Origin: Xiphophorus maculatus
Lineage: Eukaryota; Chordata; Actinopteri; Cyprinodontiformes; Poeciliidae
Length of the DNA: 64,000 nt
Direction: 5' to 3'
Assembly: GCF_002775205.1 (NCBI RefSeq)
Contig: NC_036451.1
Coordinates: 22,680,351 to 22,744,350, forward strand
Positions 21,850 to 34,034 of the stretch are shown here, in pieces (position 1 is the first letter of the stretch; every line of letters starts with the position of its first letter). The translations under genes and the position numbers were made by a program. The notes under the pieces are model-generated. The model was not told where the DNA came from. It made no database searches and saw only the letters and a program-made list of their open reading frames with translations.

Positions 21850-22367
21850 TAAAGCTGGAGTACTTCACTTTTATATAAAAAAATTTTTTTTTACATATTT
21901 GCTAAAAATTTCACCATGTCGTGACAGTATGATATAAAACAGTTAATCTGTAAAAAAAAAAGATCCTAAGTCCCTTCTCACCGCTCATTGCAGAAAAGCA
22001 CATCTCCCAGTCAAAGCCAGGAAAACACTGTCAATCAACTTTGTGTACATGCTGCTCAATGTCCTTCTGGCAGAGAAACAACTCACCGTTACAGAAAACC
22101 TAATCTGTTGTCATCAGTTTCTATGCTAACCAGCTTTAGCATTCCTGGCTGACTCTGCTGATGGGGAGAAGCTGTAGTGTCAGATAACAAGGAGGTGGGG
22201 TGTGAGGAATGCGTACATGAGGGTGATTAACAGCACTAGGACCCTCCTCTCTGTTGTTTGGTTGTTTATGACAGAGCGATACATTTCTGCAAATAACACT
22301 GGGAAAAACCCGAGGAACTAAATTTTTAAGATCATCTGCCTCATACTGTCACAATATAGTGACAATT
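21850..22367. repeat. Dispersed non-coding repeat related to 30210-30780
   Basis: The segment has ACATATTTG, a CATGTCGTGACAGTATGATA(T/A) motif and a closing CATACTGTCACA motif in the same order as intron 9 of aasdh. It includes GCTAACCAG...CTGCTGATGGG, also seen near 18625-18660. It fills the space between the pogo relic and the HJURP-like stop codon. Confidence 0.5.
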
Positions 22368-25256
22368 TTATGCAAAAACAAAAGAACTGTTTTTAATAAA
22401 AGTTAAACACCAGCCAAAGCTTTCAGATTTACTGTGCCTGTATAACCTGTTGGTTCCCAACTGGGGCTTACCCGGAGAAGAGAAGAGAGGCTGGTGCCGG
22501 TCCATCCAGGCCTCCAGGTATGCTGTAGAATCCTGGGATCTGTGTTTACAGGGGCTGTAAGGGACGGCGCTGGGTTTGGGCGACTGGCAGCGTCTGAGCA
22601 TCTCATCGCTGTGACGCTTGGACCCCGGGGAGTAGGCGTAGTTCTCGTACCTGAGGCGTTTGGACTGCGGGTGGCCGTCACACCTCTGCTCCCTGTGGCG
22701 CTTCCTCAGGATGGCGCGGTGGGGCGACAAGGCGAGTGCTGCCAACGACGTGAAGGACGCGGTCCTCTCGGCCTCAAAGCTTCTGCCATACAGATGGCAA
22801 GGAAGGGCGTCGAAGGGAGCCGATTTTCTCTGGCACACAAACTTGTGGTAAACCCTCAGGTAGTCGTCCTCGACTTTCTTTGGCGATTGGTAGGCGCGGC
22901 CTGGCAGAGAAGAGTCGTAGGAGAGGTTCCGTCTGAACCTGCGGTGGCTAGTCTCTGCCCGGGCCGGCGGAGGCAAGACGGGCCGTTGCCGGGGTGACTG
23001 AGTGGAGTCTTGGGGATCAAAAATCTTCACCAGCACAACAGGCCTCTTGGAAGGAGAAGACATGGAAGGGGAAAGTGATCTAGGCTTCATCGGTTCTCTT
23101 GACCAATCCTCGTCGTATTTTCTTCTGGAAAATGCAAGAGGAGACCGACAGAGGGCACTAGCTGTTCTTTCCTTGGCAGGGGTTCTGTAGATATCGGGCC
23201 TCTCTGGCACAGAGAGAGTTTCTGCTGCTGAGACCTCTGGTCCGTCTGAAGAAACGGAAAGTCTCCTAAGTCTGAAGAACGAATCTGGGGATGATTTGGC
23301 ATTGATGGGGATCTGATCAGCAAGGTGGGTTTGTTTACGAGGGGAATACTCAGACACAGTGAAAGTCTTGTTCAACGACATCTCTTGTGGTTTAGCGGTG
23401 TCAGAGAAGTGTATTAGCCTGATGGAATGTGGGGTGTCCCCGATCAGCAATCCCCTGTCCCTGCCAGGAGACTGTCGTCCATTACGCAGGTTCCCCAGTG
23501 TCAAGGGGACAGGACAAGGTATCGTCTCGGTCCACATCCCCTCTGCAGGTCTGCCCGAGTCCTCTCCGAGAAGCCTCTTGCTGGCAGACGGTTTCAGGTG
23601 GGTGTCATTGGGTCTCGCTGTGATGTCAAAGGTGGTGTTGAGTCTCCTAGACTGCTGCCTGCACCGGCGGTAGCCTCCGAGAAGCCTCTTTCTGGCCGAC
23701 AGTTTCAGGTGGGTGTCATTGGGTCTCGCTGTGATGTTAAAGGTGGTGTTGAATCTCCTCGACTGCTGCCTCCACCGGCGGTACCGCCTCAGCACGGAGC
23801 TGGCCGTCGTGCAGATGGCCTGTCGATGCCAGGCTCTTTCTATCCGACTAACCATCGTTGGGTAGAGCTCGGCCAGGGTGTTGGACCGACTGCTCAGAGA
23901 CATCTGCAGCTCTTCGTCTTGGTCCTCTGGCAGGAGCTCGCTCTCCGACAGGCTCCTCCATGTCTCATCCAATGACTTGAGAGTTCCCTCTGCTGGAGGT
24001 TAGTACAGAAACCAAACATTACGTTAGAACAATAGAGCGTCCGTACTTTAGAAAACATTCATACTTTTTAAACTTCTGCATGGGTAATTAAATTCCAACC
24101 ACAAACTTCAAAGTATTTTGTTGGGATTTTATAAGATAGACCAAGAGAAAGCTGTGCATTATTGTAAAGTGGAAGAAAAATTATTCAACTAACCCTGAAA
24201 CTAATGATTGTTTTAGTAATCGATGATTATTATGAGTAATCTGGGGGGAAAAAGGCTAATTCTCCAGATATTAACACTTCAACAATGCACTGTATTTCTT
24301 AAACTGTGGTGACTTTTCGTCTCCTTACCGCTATCCTCATTAGCGTGTTCACTGCAGTCCTTCACTTCATCAGCTTTACATGACAAATTTAACTGTTAAG
24401 AAAAACATACTTTTTAAATTAAGCCATAGCAGATATTTTCAGCTTAAGTATCAACTATTTACCCCATTATGTTTACCTGAGAATGTGCTGTGACACTTGC
24501 TACAAAGAAAGAAAAAAAAGTTAATACAAACCACAGAAAATAAAAAAAATATATTTACTGGTTTCATATTGGGGTACGTATACTTACAGTTTAAGGAGCA
24601 ATCGCTTACATCTAGCTGGCTCTAAGGAGGGGATGCATGTAGAATTCAGATTTTATAATTAGCTTTAATAAACTCACCTCATGCATTTATTTAACGAGTG
24701 ACTAAATAACAAACCTGTGACGCTGACTTTTCGAAGTGGTCTCTGGACTCTGCGAAATACTTTGAAAGAGCTGCACAATGGCAAGAAAACAAAACAAAAA
24801 CAGAGTTAATAAAATTCTATTAGCAGTAAATCATTCTTACAGCGATTTGCCAATTTTTAACGTAGTCTGTGCAACGTCGTAAGCAATTTAAAAGTTTTAG
24901 CTGACGTGCAATACCAGTAAGTCACCAGTGGGTGGCTTCAAAATGAACATGTTTAAATGAAAATCCAGACGGTGGAAGGCAAAACATGAGAGTTCACTTA
25001 CTTCTTAGTCCAATTTTTTTTATATCGACCTCTTGCACGTCGTCTTTATCCTTGACTTTTGAATACTGTTTAAAGAAAGGTCAATATTAGCGAACATCAC
25101 CTCTGCTGCGATGTTTAGAAGTTAACTGATGGTAAAAAAAAAAAAAAAAAAAGAAATCAGCTTGTTCCGCCAACATACCTTTTCAGCGATTCGGTCCAGA
25201 GACCTCTTAAACCTGGCGGTGTTTGCTTCTAGCATATTTCGCAGAGATTGCGCCAT
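22368..25256 (-). CDS. hjurp: Probable HJURP (CENP-A chaperone, Scm3 family), seven exons
   Basis: HJURP deposits the centromeric histone CENP-A in the nucleus. Exons on the minus strand are 25179-25256, 25002-25065, 24715-24770, 24588-24621, 24477-24499, 24329-24392 and 22368-23992. All frames join, giving 647 aa. The N-terminus (ARFKRSLDRIAEKYSK, residues 14-29) resembles the first helix of the Scm3 domain (RRRFQRRMQRLIEKY in human). ELYPTM...VLRRYRRWRQQSRRFNTT (about 148-187) resembles the HJURP central domain, and DDYLRVYHKFVC (about 480) resembles the C-terminal repeat FDQLHREYC. The remainder is basic and Ser/Pro-rich, as expected. Residues 177-213 are duplicated in tandem as 214-250 (111-bp unit). 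I do not see the conserved TLTY box, so the name is tentative. The gene itself is well supported. It is head-to-head with aasdh. Confidence 0.62.
23568..23790 (-). repeat. 111-bp in-frame tandem duplication in the HJURP-like gene
   Basis: Two copies, offset by exactly 111 bases (GAGAAGCCTCTT at 23568 and again at 23679), encode 37 residues each. They differ at about nine positions, so the duplication is fairly recent. Each copy carries NTTF(N/D)ITARPNDTHLK. Confidence 0.9.
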
Positions 25257-26626
25257 ACTGCCTGTCAAAAGCGCGTCCTTCTGGAAGCTTAAAGAATAAA
25301 TGAAAATGTTGCAGGCAATAGCCGAGAAAAGGAGAAAGGCGCTATAAATTTGATTTTCTTCTTCTTCCTCCTCTCTCTGGGTGTTAGATGCGGTAGGCGG
25401 TATATTACTGCCACCTACTGGTATGGAGTGGAAAACCAGAATGAGGGCAGGGGGTCATCTTAAGCAAACAAGTCGGCTTTGTAATGTGTATAATCGTTTC
25501 CTTTAGTTTTTTCTTGTTTTTTTTTTGTTTGTTTGTTTGTTTTTTTTCACAAATAAAATACATTTAACCTAGATTTTACCGTAGGTATCTTGAATTAGTT
25601 GTATTATTTCCTTTTCGGATCTGACGCCTCTACAGTGAACACATTCTACAATAGAAGGGAACATTTATCAATACAGAGACTAACAATGGACTCTACATTC
25701 TCACTCCTAGGAGGGGAAACAAATCATATTCTTACGGAAGCAATATATTCAAGCAGTTGTGAATTTTGTGCATGCCTACTTGTACATGTTAAATGCCTTT
25801 CACAACCCAAAAAACCCCCAAAAAAACTTCATGTTCAGACAAGACAGAAATGTACTGTACTCCGTCGTACATTGAAATAAATGGCTTTATTTCAATTTAC
25901 TGCGACACTTACGTTTAAGGATCTAAAATGATCCTAAATAAATTATAAAGCTAAAATAAAAAATATGAGTTTATTTTATCATTAGAAATTGTATGATCTT
26001 TTGCTGCCGGGGCTGATAAATGTTAGTGATAACATTTCACTCATCTAATTTTACTTTACGTTTTAAAAGAAATGTGATTGGACAATTTACAAGCACTACC
26101 TTTGAAGACAATCGGTATCTGCTGTTAACAAGTTGCGTTTTGTAACAGTTACGACACATATGTAGATAAATGACTTCTATAATGTTTATGTTAAAATCTA
26201 CATATTTGGTTGCTTTCATTAAAACTTAATTTCAAATGGTTGGCATTAATTTTGAGCTTGATTAAAACATTTTATGGTAGTTGTTTTGGATAGTTAGATG
26301 CATCCTATTACACATGCTATTTAATCTTTTGCTAATTCTGACAACGAAACACATACAACCCTAAACTGACTTTGTCCGCTGTTATTAATTATCAGCCACC
26401 GAATAGAAGGTAAAAGTTCAAAATGTTAGAGTGTCCGAGCTTTCAAGTAGGGAATTGAATGCACCCGGACGTTACGACGTCACTCCATTTATGCGTCATC
26501 TTAACTCGCCGGTAGTGCTCCGCCCATGTGAAAATAAAAACATCGGCGATGAGAGTGCTCTCAGTCAGAGTCTCAGTACGTAAAGTGGACAGGAATGGTT
26601 AGGCGGTCAGTGAACGCCTCATCGGA
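25257..26626. promoter_or_regulatory. Divergent intergenic region between the HJURP-like gene and aasdh
   Basis: The two start codons face apart across about 1.37 kb. The middle (25500-26450) is AT-rich with no supportable gene. The aasdh-proximal 150 bases carry GACGTCA-type CRE-like sequence (ACGACGTCACT, about 26476). Start sites are not resolved. Confidence 0.55.
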
Positions 26627-29600
26627 ATGCCTGCTCGGACCCTCCAGGATCTGGTGTCCGCCGCGGCCTCTCTGCACCCGGACCGAGCGGCGGTCCTGTA
26701 TGACCCCGGCTCGGGAGAGACTCCTGGGTCTCTGCTCTACAGAGAGGTGGTCCAGCTCGCCGAGGATCTTTCTGCTGCTTTACTCCGGAACTGTTCTCCT
26801 GGCGGCGGCGCTGTCGGCCTGTACTGCAGCGACGATCTGCTGGTCCCCGCCTGGATTCTGGGGTACGTTTGGACCGCTTTTGTCTCCTGGCCGTCTGGGT
26901 CTCAGACTTTGTCTCCTCACTACGCTACATTATCCGTCAGGATCCTGCAGAGTTCTGCCGCCTACGTCCCCCTGGACCCAGAGGCCCCAGGACTTCTCAC
27001 TGCCAGAGTAATGAGTCGGTGTGGCCTCAAGTACTGCGCTGTGAATCGGGACCTTGTGCAGGTTGAATTATTAGTTTAATTTCAGTTTTGCAGACGCTTT
27101 CACACAACCTCGAACTTTTACTAATTTTGTCACATTAAGTGATGGCTCTACATATAATCAGGGAAGATTGGGAATCTCGGTGGTGGCCCAGAGCGACATT
27201 AGAAAAGTCGGAGCAGGAAATCAAAAAATAAATGTAACTTTTTTTTACCCTGAAAAATACAATATGGAGACGTGGTTTCTGCAGGACTGCATTTCCCCCC
27301 AGAATTCAACATGATGTTCTGCGTTGTAAACCAGACTTAGATTATAAAAGCCTTTAAAAAATACATTAAAATTGAAATTTGTAGAAAAGCTTTTTTTTTC
27401 TATAGACGCAAGACACTTATTGCAAATATTATTTTTATTAAAGTCTTTTTCTATTTGAATATAAACTCTTCTTCTCCTTTACTCTCCCGTTTAGCGATTT
27501 CGGGAGGCTGTAGCCGATCACGTCCCTGTGCAGGTTTGCGTGGAGCTGCCCCAGTTCAGGCTGACCTTGATGCACATCGAGCCCCGTCCGGTCGCCGAGG
27601 ACGGACCTCAGAGAGCGGGCGGCTGCCATCCCTCTGATGAAACTGGTCCCCTGAAGGACTCCGGGCGCCCGGACCTGGCGTACGTCCTGCACACATCCGG
27701 AACGACGGGTCCTCCCAAAACCGTGAGGGTTCCCCACAGGTGCATCGTCCCCAATATTCTGCATCTGAGGTCAGTTTGGCTGTTCTTCTTCTTACGTCAG
27801 AGGAGCAGGTGTGAAATAAGAAAGCGGCTTGTTTCTCTGCTCAGATCTCTGTTCCAGATGAGCGCAGACGATGTTGTTTTTCTCGCCTCCCCTCTGACCT
27901 TTGACCCGTCTGTAGTGGACATATTTCTGGCCCTGTCCTCGGGGGCTCTGCTCCTCCTGGTCCCCTCCGTGATGAAGAAGATGCCCGGTCGACTCGCCCA
28001 GATGTTGTTCAAACATCACCGAACTACAGTTCTTCAGGCAAGCAGCAGTGTGCTGACTGAGAGTTGAGCTGAGAGACTCTTCGTTGATGACGGGGTTGTT
28101 TTTTTTTTCAGGTCACTCCCACTCTGCTGGTGCGGTTCGGTCACGGTATTCTGAAACGGGACGTGCTGTCACCCGGATCCTCGCTGCGGGTGTTGGCTCT
28201 GGGCGGAGAAGCCTGTCCTTCTCCGGCTCAGCTGAGGAGCTGGAAACACGAGGAGAACAAAACCGCCGTCTACAACATCTACGGCGTCACAGAGGTCTCC
28301 TGCTGGGCCTCCTGCTGCAGGGTACCAGAACCTGAGCTGCAGTGCAGCAACATGTGAGTGTTTGGAAACGACCGGCATTGATTCGTCATCATTAAATCTG
28401 GGCTGCAACTAACGATTATTTTATTCTTAGGATTAATCGATTAATCAGATTTTTTTTTTTTTTACCGGCCCATTCTCCAGATTTTTCATGTAACCATTAA
28501 ACCATTTCTGTACAATAAAAAAAATACATCAAGAGATTACTTCTTTTTTTTTTTTTAAATAAGAAAATAAACATTTCGTAACATTTAGTCAATTTGAACC
28601 TGGAGAAACTAAAACGGTGCCACTTAAGACAAACGTGCAAAATGTTTCTGTATTTTGTAAAAGTTGGACGAATCGCTCTGAAGATGTTCTTTCAGAAACT
28701 GGCCCTTTTTTTTAAGCCTATGATGCTGTTCACGATTAATCGATTACTAAATTTGTTGACTACTATTTCAGTGATCGATTAGTCAGGATTATGCGATTAA
28801 TCGTTTCAGCCCTGCATTAAACACTGAGGGCCTTTGCAGCACGGTGTCCTCTGTGCCTCTTGGGACTCCGCTGATGGACACGGTGGTGGAAGTCCGGGAT
28901 GAAGATGGCTGCGTCATCACGGAGGGTGAAGGGCAAGTGTTCATAGGTGGGACAGGTTTTTATTTATTTGGTTTTTTTACGTTACATTCTCAAAAAAATT
29001 GTACTGGAGACAGCATGCTGTGTTCTTGTTTTTGAACAGGTGGAGAGGACAGGGTGTGTCTCCTGGATGGAGAGGACACCGTTGTCCCCGGAACGATGAG
29101 AGCAACGGGAGACTGGGTGAACGTTAAAGACGCTCGGCTGCACTATCTGGGACGGAGAGACAGAATGATCAAACGGAACGGGAAGCGAGTGAACTTGGAC
29201 AGCGTGCAGCAAGTGAGTTCACTTAGAAATGAAAATAACGCTGAATGTTCATTGCTCTGCGACTGTTTTAATGCTGGGATCCAGTTGTATTCAGAAATGG
29301 AAAGTTTTAACTTCCCAGTTGGAAAAATTAACTGCAGGGCCTTCTGAAGTCGGATTTTTCACTGGGAAACTGGGAGCAACTCTTGACTACCCCCAGGTGT
29401 CACTAGGGGACTTCACGTTTCAACATGGCCGCTCCTCGCATCGACAGAAATAAGATGTGGCTGGAAACATGTCTAACAAGACACACATGTAAAAGTTAAT
29501 CTAAAATCGATGTGGTGCCTGCAACTCTAAACTGAACAAACTAAAAGTGATGTTTGCTTATGGAAACTAAAGCTTAAAACCATGTTTGTAAGAAGTATTT

Positions 29601-32600
29601 CAAACAGTTGGTTATGGACGCCCCCATGTTCAAATTCAGAATGCTGTTGCCTCAGGTCTGACGTTTCAGGCAGCTCGAAAGCTGCGTAAGGCACGCTGAA
29701 CTGAAAGCGACAGCATATGAAGCAGCTCAGAGTATTTTTTTTAATTTTTATTCTTCCATCTCTTCCAGCTAATCCTGAGTCTGCCTCAGGTGGAAGCCTG
29801 TGCTGTGGGTCTCTATAAAGAATCTAGACTCCTCGCCTTCGTCGTTGCTTCAGCCAGCGAAGTCCGTCACCGCCAGGGGGAGCCAGAGGGCGCAGGTAGA
29901 GATCTGCAGAGGCTCATACTGAAGCGGCTGTCCGTGCTGGTGTCCGCTCACTGCGTTCCCGACGCACTGGTTCTCGTCCCGGCTTTATCCCTGACTCCTC
30001 ATGGTGAGCTTTAATCATCAAGTCCTGGAGGATTTTTTTTTTTTTTTATAATAATAAAAGAAAAAAGTTCTAATGTTTGCATTTTACCAGGCAAAGCAGA
30101 CATGAAGGCTCTGATGAGAATATATGAAAAACAGAGGGAGTGGTTAAGGTCGTCACGGCTCGAGATCGGAAAGCTAAAGCAAACTCTGGAGACTCTATGG
30201 CAGGTATTACTCTGTTTAAAGCTCCACTATGTAACTTTTATTAAAAAAAATAGATATTCATGTGTGTTTTTTTGCTGGTTTTCTTTACATATTTGTTTAA
30301 GCTGTCACTATGTCGTGGCAGCATAGTATGAGACAAATAATGTGGAAAAAACCGAGCTCCTCCATCAGAGTGCTATTCTTGTCTGCAGAAATGCACCAGT
30401 CAGGACCAACCAATCAGAGCCAGGGGAGGCTCTTAACACTGCCAATCAGGGTATAACTTACCTTTACAGGAAGTTGTGTATCTGTCGTCATCAGTGGGTA
30501 TGTTATCTGGCAACAGACTGTGTTGTGGTGAACTAGCTGCCGTGTAGTAGAGAGAAAGGCGGATGGTGTGAGCAGAGTACACAGGCATAATTGACAGCGC
30601 TAAAGCCCTCCTCCTGACTCTGATTGGTTGTTTATAAAAAAATAGTACTGAAAGAAGGCAGAGGAGCTGAATTATTTCCACAAATGATCTGTCTCATACT
30701 ATACAGCCACGGCATTGTTATAGCCTTAACAAATATGTTGAGAATATATTTTATAAAAGTTACATTCTGATGACACCTTCTGCCATCAGGATACATTAGG
30801 CCTCCCTGCAGATGCATCCATCGACGAGCGGTCCAACTTCCTGTTCAGTGGAGGAGATTCCCTGAAGGCACTGCGTCTCTGTGAGGACATCCTCGCCGCC
30901 GTGGGAGTGTCCTCTCCTCGTCTCCTGGAGGTCGTACTGGACAGGTCCTTCTCGGACGTTCTACACCACGTAACGCAGATGCTGCCGCCGGAACTGGACG
31001 GCTCATCGTTCTCTAAGAAACGGCCCGCTGAGGCTCCGTCTGCGGTTCCAGCAAAGAAAGGGCCTAGATCTGACAGGACACAGCGGGAGACACTCGGGTG
31101 TAAAGTCGTGAGACGAGGCGGCGAGGCGCAAGGAACGCACTTCAGCAGCGTAGATGCTGGTGAAGAAGAACCGCTGGACGGGAAGGATGTCGGTATTCGC
31201 CTCAGTCCGAGCTGGTCCTCTGACACCGGCAGGTGCGTGGACGCCTCCCCGGTGATTCTGGTCCGGGACGTCGCCGACGAACGATCCAGAGCAACGGTGT
31301 TCATCGGCTCCCACTCCCACAGGATCCAGGCGTTAGACCTGGCCGGCGGGAACCTCCTGTGGGAGCGAGTCCTCGGCGACAGGATCGAAGCATCGGCCGC
31401 CGTGTCTCGCTGCGGCTCCCTCGTTGTTGTCGGTCAGTGTCGGTTCTCCTGAGTGTCTCTCTGATGCGTTTGGTCTTCTGGATCACTCCAGCTTGCCGCT
31501 TTTCAGGTTCCTACGACGGCTGCGTTTACTTCTTATGCACCGACTCCGGAGCAACAAAGTGGGTGTTTAAGACGGAGGAAGCGGTGAAGAGTTGTCCTGC
31601 TGTGGACCCTGTCACCGGTCTGGTGGTGGTGGGCTCACATGATGGACACCTTTACGTCCTGGACCCTCTGGTTAGTGTCCGCTTGTGTTTTGTTTTTTTT
31701 CCTTCACACATTCTACAGCAGGGACAAAGTAAAGTAAAATATGACAAAATTATATGTTTTTAAATGTCTCTGACTGGTCCGAGAAAATTACCAAAAAATG
31801 TCCAAAAATTGTTCTTGCTAAGTTCTCTGGCATTTAACAAATAGAAATAATTTTGGTAATTCCACTTATAGTAAAACAAGAGGCGTTTGCTCTGATTTAA
31901 CTTCAAACAGTGAGGGAAAAAATGTGAATGCGTCTCTTTATTACCCTACTATATCTGGTTTCAATGGTACATTTTAGGCTTTTAATTGAACGCTATATTG
32001 CACTTTTTGTTACAAAACGGTGCCGTTTGAACATCAAGTACTTTTAAGGACTTTACACAGAAATCAAACACTTTCCAAACCTTGAAAACACTTACTTGGA
32101 GCGCCAGCATTTCAAAGATTTCAAGAACCTGTACGAATCCTGCAGGGTGGCGGGGCCTCCGAACCAGCAGGTGGCCCCGGTCGCAACAGAACAATCGGAA
32201 AATCGCAAAAAATAATATTTTCTTTGTATGAGCCAGAGATGCACAGAGAAGTCATTTTAGAGAGGAGTTTTAACCCTTTTTGATTGCTTGAACCCCTGTG
32301 TTAGTTTATATGTGGTCGTTGTCTTTCGCCATTTGCTTTTCACTGTACCAAAGCTTAATGGAAATGAATGAAGGTGTGTGTGTTGTTGCTGCTTAGCTTC
32401 GGCGGTGTGTGTGGAAGCGAGACTGCGGTGGCGGAGCTGTGTTTTCCTCGCCGCACCTCCAGCCGTCTCGTCGACGCCTGTATGCGGCGTCTCTGGGAGG
32501 ACGACTGCTGTGTCTCAACCTGGTGAGACTCTGACGTCTGTGGGAACCTGAACATCTGAAATGAGAATTTCTTTTATATTTTGAGATCATACCTGGAAAG

Positions 32601-33917
32601 CGTAAGAGAGCGTCACCTGGATCTGTGTTTGTGTCCCTGCTAGGACAGCGGGGACGTGCTGTGGTCCTACTCTAGAGACAAACCTTTCTTCTCCTCTCCA
32701 AACTCGTCCTGTGGACGCGTTGTGATCGGCTCGGTGGACGGAAACATCTGCTGCCTCAGCGACACCGGGGAACTGGTGAGGACACGAAACGTTGCCTCCT
32801 TTCTTAATCGCTTAGATGTATGTGCTTCAAGTTGTGGCTTACGATCTGTTGTTGCACTGCAAAAACCCCAAACCATACAAAGTATGTTTGGTCTAATTTC
32901 TAGTGCAAACATCTTGGTACACTTGAAATCAGACAAAACTAACTTACCAGTAGTTTTTCAGCGAGATATAGGGGCTTTGTTGCAAGTAAATAATTCCTTA
33001 ATATGGATGAAAAAGTTCTAGTTCCACTGGCAGATTGTTTCACATATAAAATGGGAAAAATGTCTCGTTTTCAGCAAGTAAGATTTGACTTATTTCAAAA
33101 GTCCTAACATATCTGCACAAGAAACTAGATCAGAAATACTTGGTAAGATTTTGTGTTTTTGCAGTGTGCTCTTCAGAGAAGCTTGTGCATTAGGTCAAGT
33201 TTTCCAGTGGTTTAATTAGTAACGTCTAGGATCTACTCTCATGTGAAACAACTAGGATATCCTGCAACAGCATGCGTTTGCTAACAAATTTGGTTTCATA
33301 TCAGTTTGATCAATAAATCATTTAAAAAGTGAAGAAAATCATTTCCGAATGAAGTGGCTAAACCTACGTCGACCTGTTTTGTGTCCGGTGTTGGGCCGCA
33401 ACCAGTGATTATTTTAGTGATTGATTATCCTATAAAAGCCCAAAACTAATTTTAGATTGATGCGTACATCTGTTGTTTTGAAAGTGTCTAACTGGTGCGC
33501 CTCTTTGTCTTTGTTTTCTTCCTGCAGCTGTGGCAGTTCCCAACAGAGGCCCCGGTTTTCTCCTCCCCGACCTTCGTACCGGGACAGCAGAGGCTTCTGT
33601 GCGGCTCCCACGACGGCCGCCTCTACTGTCTGAGCTGCGCCGACGGCTCTTTGGTTTGGGCTTTTCAGACGTCAGGCAAGGTGTACTCCACTCCCTGCGT
33701 GTTTCAGGGCTCCGCTGTCGGCCGCGGGGGGGCTCTGGTGGGCCTGGCCTCCACGGATGGCACCGTCTGGATCCTGGACGCGCGAGATGGCCGCGTTCTG
33801 GCGTCGGCCGCCCTGCCCGGGGAGCTGTTTTCTTCGCCGGTTGTGTGGGAACAGTCGCTTGTGATCGGGTGCCGTAATGACTACGTGTACTGTTTGAACC
33901 TGACTGGTCATGTGTAG
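26627..33917 (+). CDS. aasdh: AASDH (ACSF4): acyl-adenylating enzyme with carrier and PQQ-repeat domains, fourteen exons
   Basis: Exons are 26627-26862, 26941-27061, 27495-27769, 27845-28037, 28112-28353, 28840-28946, 29040-29212, 29769-30003, 30091-30203, 30790-31432, 31507-31670, 32397-32522, 32644-32775 and 33528-33917. Together they give 1049 aa (human about 1098). The adenylation domain shows LHTSGTTGPPK (about 184-194), ASPLTFDPSVVDIFLALSSG, LALGGEACPS, YNIYGVTEVS and RATGDWV. A carrier domain has the phosphopantetheine Ser in FSGGDSLKA (about Ser589). From about residue 690, PQQ-type beta-propeller repeats recur (TVFIGSHSHRIQALD, VVVGSHDGHLYVLD, LLCGSHDGRLYCLS, VIGCRNDYVYCLN). The physiological substrate is unsettled; mammals were first assigned aminoadipate, later beta-alanine. 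The intron after 28037 must be GC-AG (CAG|GCAAGC) to keep the conserved VLQ-TPTLL junction. Intron 5 holds a hAT-like MITE. Confidence 0.96.
28398..28814. mobile_element. hAT-like MITE with 8-bp target duplication, in aasdh intron 5
   Basis: The ends CTGGGCTGCAACTAACGATT and ATTAATCGTTTCAGCCCTG are inverted repeats. The flanks CATTAAAT (28390-28397) and CATTAAAC (28815-28822) agree at seven of eight bases, as expected for hAT insertion. The element stops 26 bases before the exon 6 acceptor and has no coding capacity. Confidence 0.8.
30210..30780. repeat. Dispersed repeat filling aasdh intron 9
   Basis: AGCTCCACTATGTAACTTTTAT at the left and ATAAAAGTTACATTCTGA at the right form short inverted ends. 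Internal motifs (CACTATGTCGTGGCAGCATAGTATGA) parallel 21850-22367. It is probably a non-autonomous DNA element; I cannot name the family. Confidence 0.5.
33395..33527. repeat. Short hAT-MITE remnant in aasdh intron 13
   Basis: TGGGCCGCAACCAGTGATTA followed by TTTTAGTGATTGATTA resembles the left end of the element at 28398-28814. No right end is seen. Confidence 0.35.
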
Positions 33918-34028
33918 GGGGTCGCGATATATGTCTGCACTGATTATACAGTTCGGTTAAAATAATCATGGCAATGTAGAGAATGAAGCAAAGAGAACAG
34001 GGAGTTGACGAACCTTCTGGCAGGTGTA

Positions 34029-34034
34029 AATAAA
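34029..34034 (+). terminator. Polyadenylation signal of aasdh
   Basis: AATAAA lies 112 bases after the aasdh stop codon on the plus strand. Confidence 0.65.

Noticed and set aside
22494-22997. 167-codon plus-strand frame, and 23427-23975
   Set aside because: Both are opposite-strand shadows of the large HJURP-like exon.
30786-31320. Minus-strand frames of 105-172 codons
   Set aside because: They are shadows of the 643-base aasdh exon 10.
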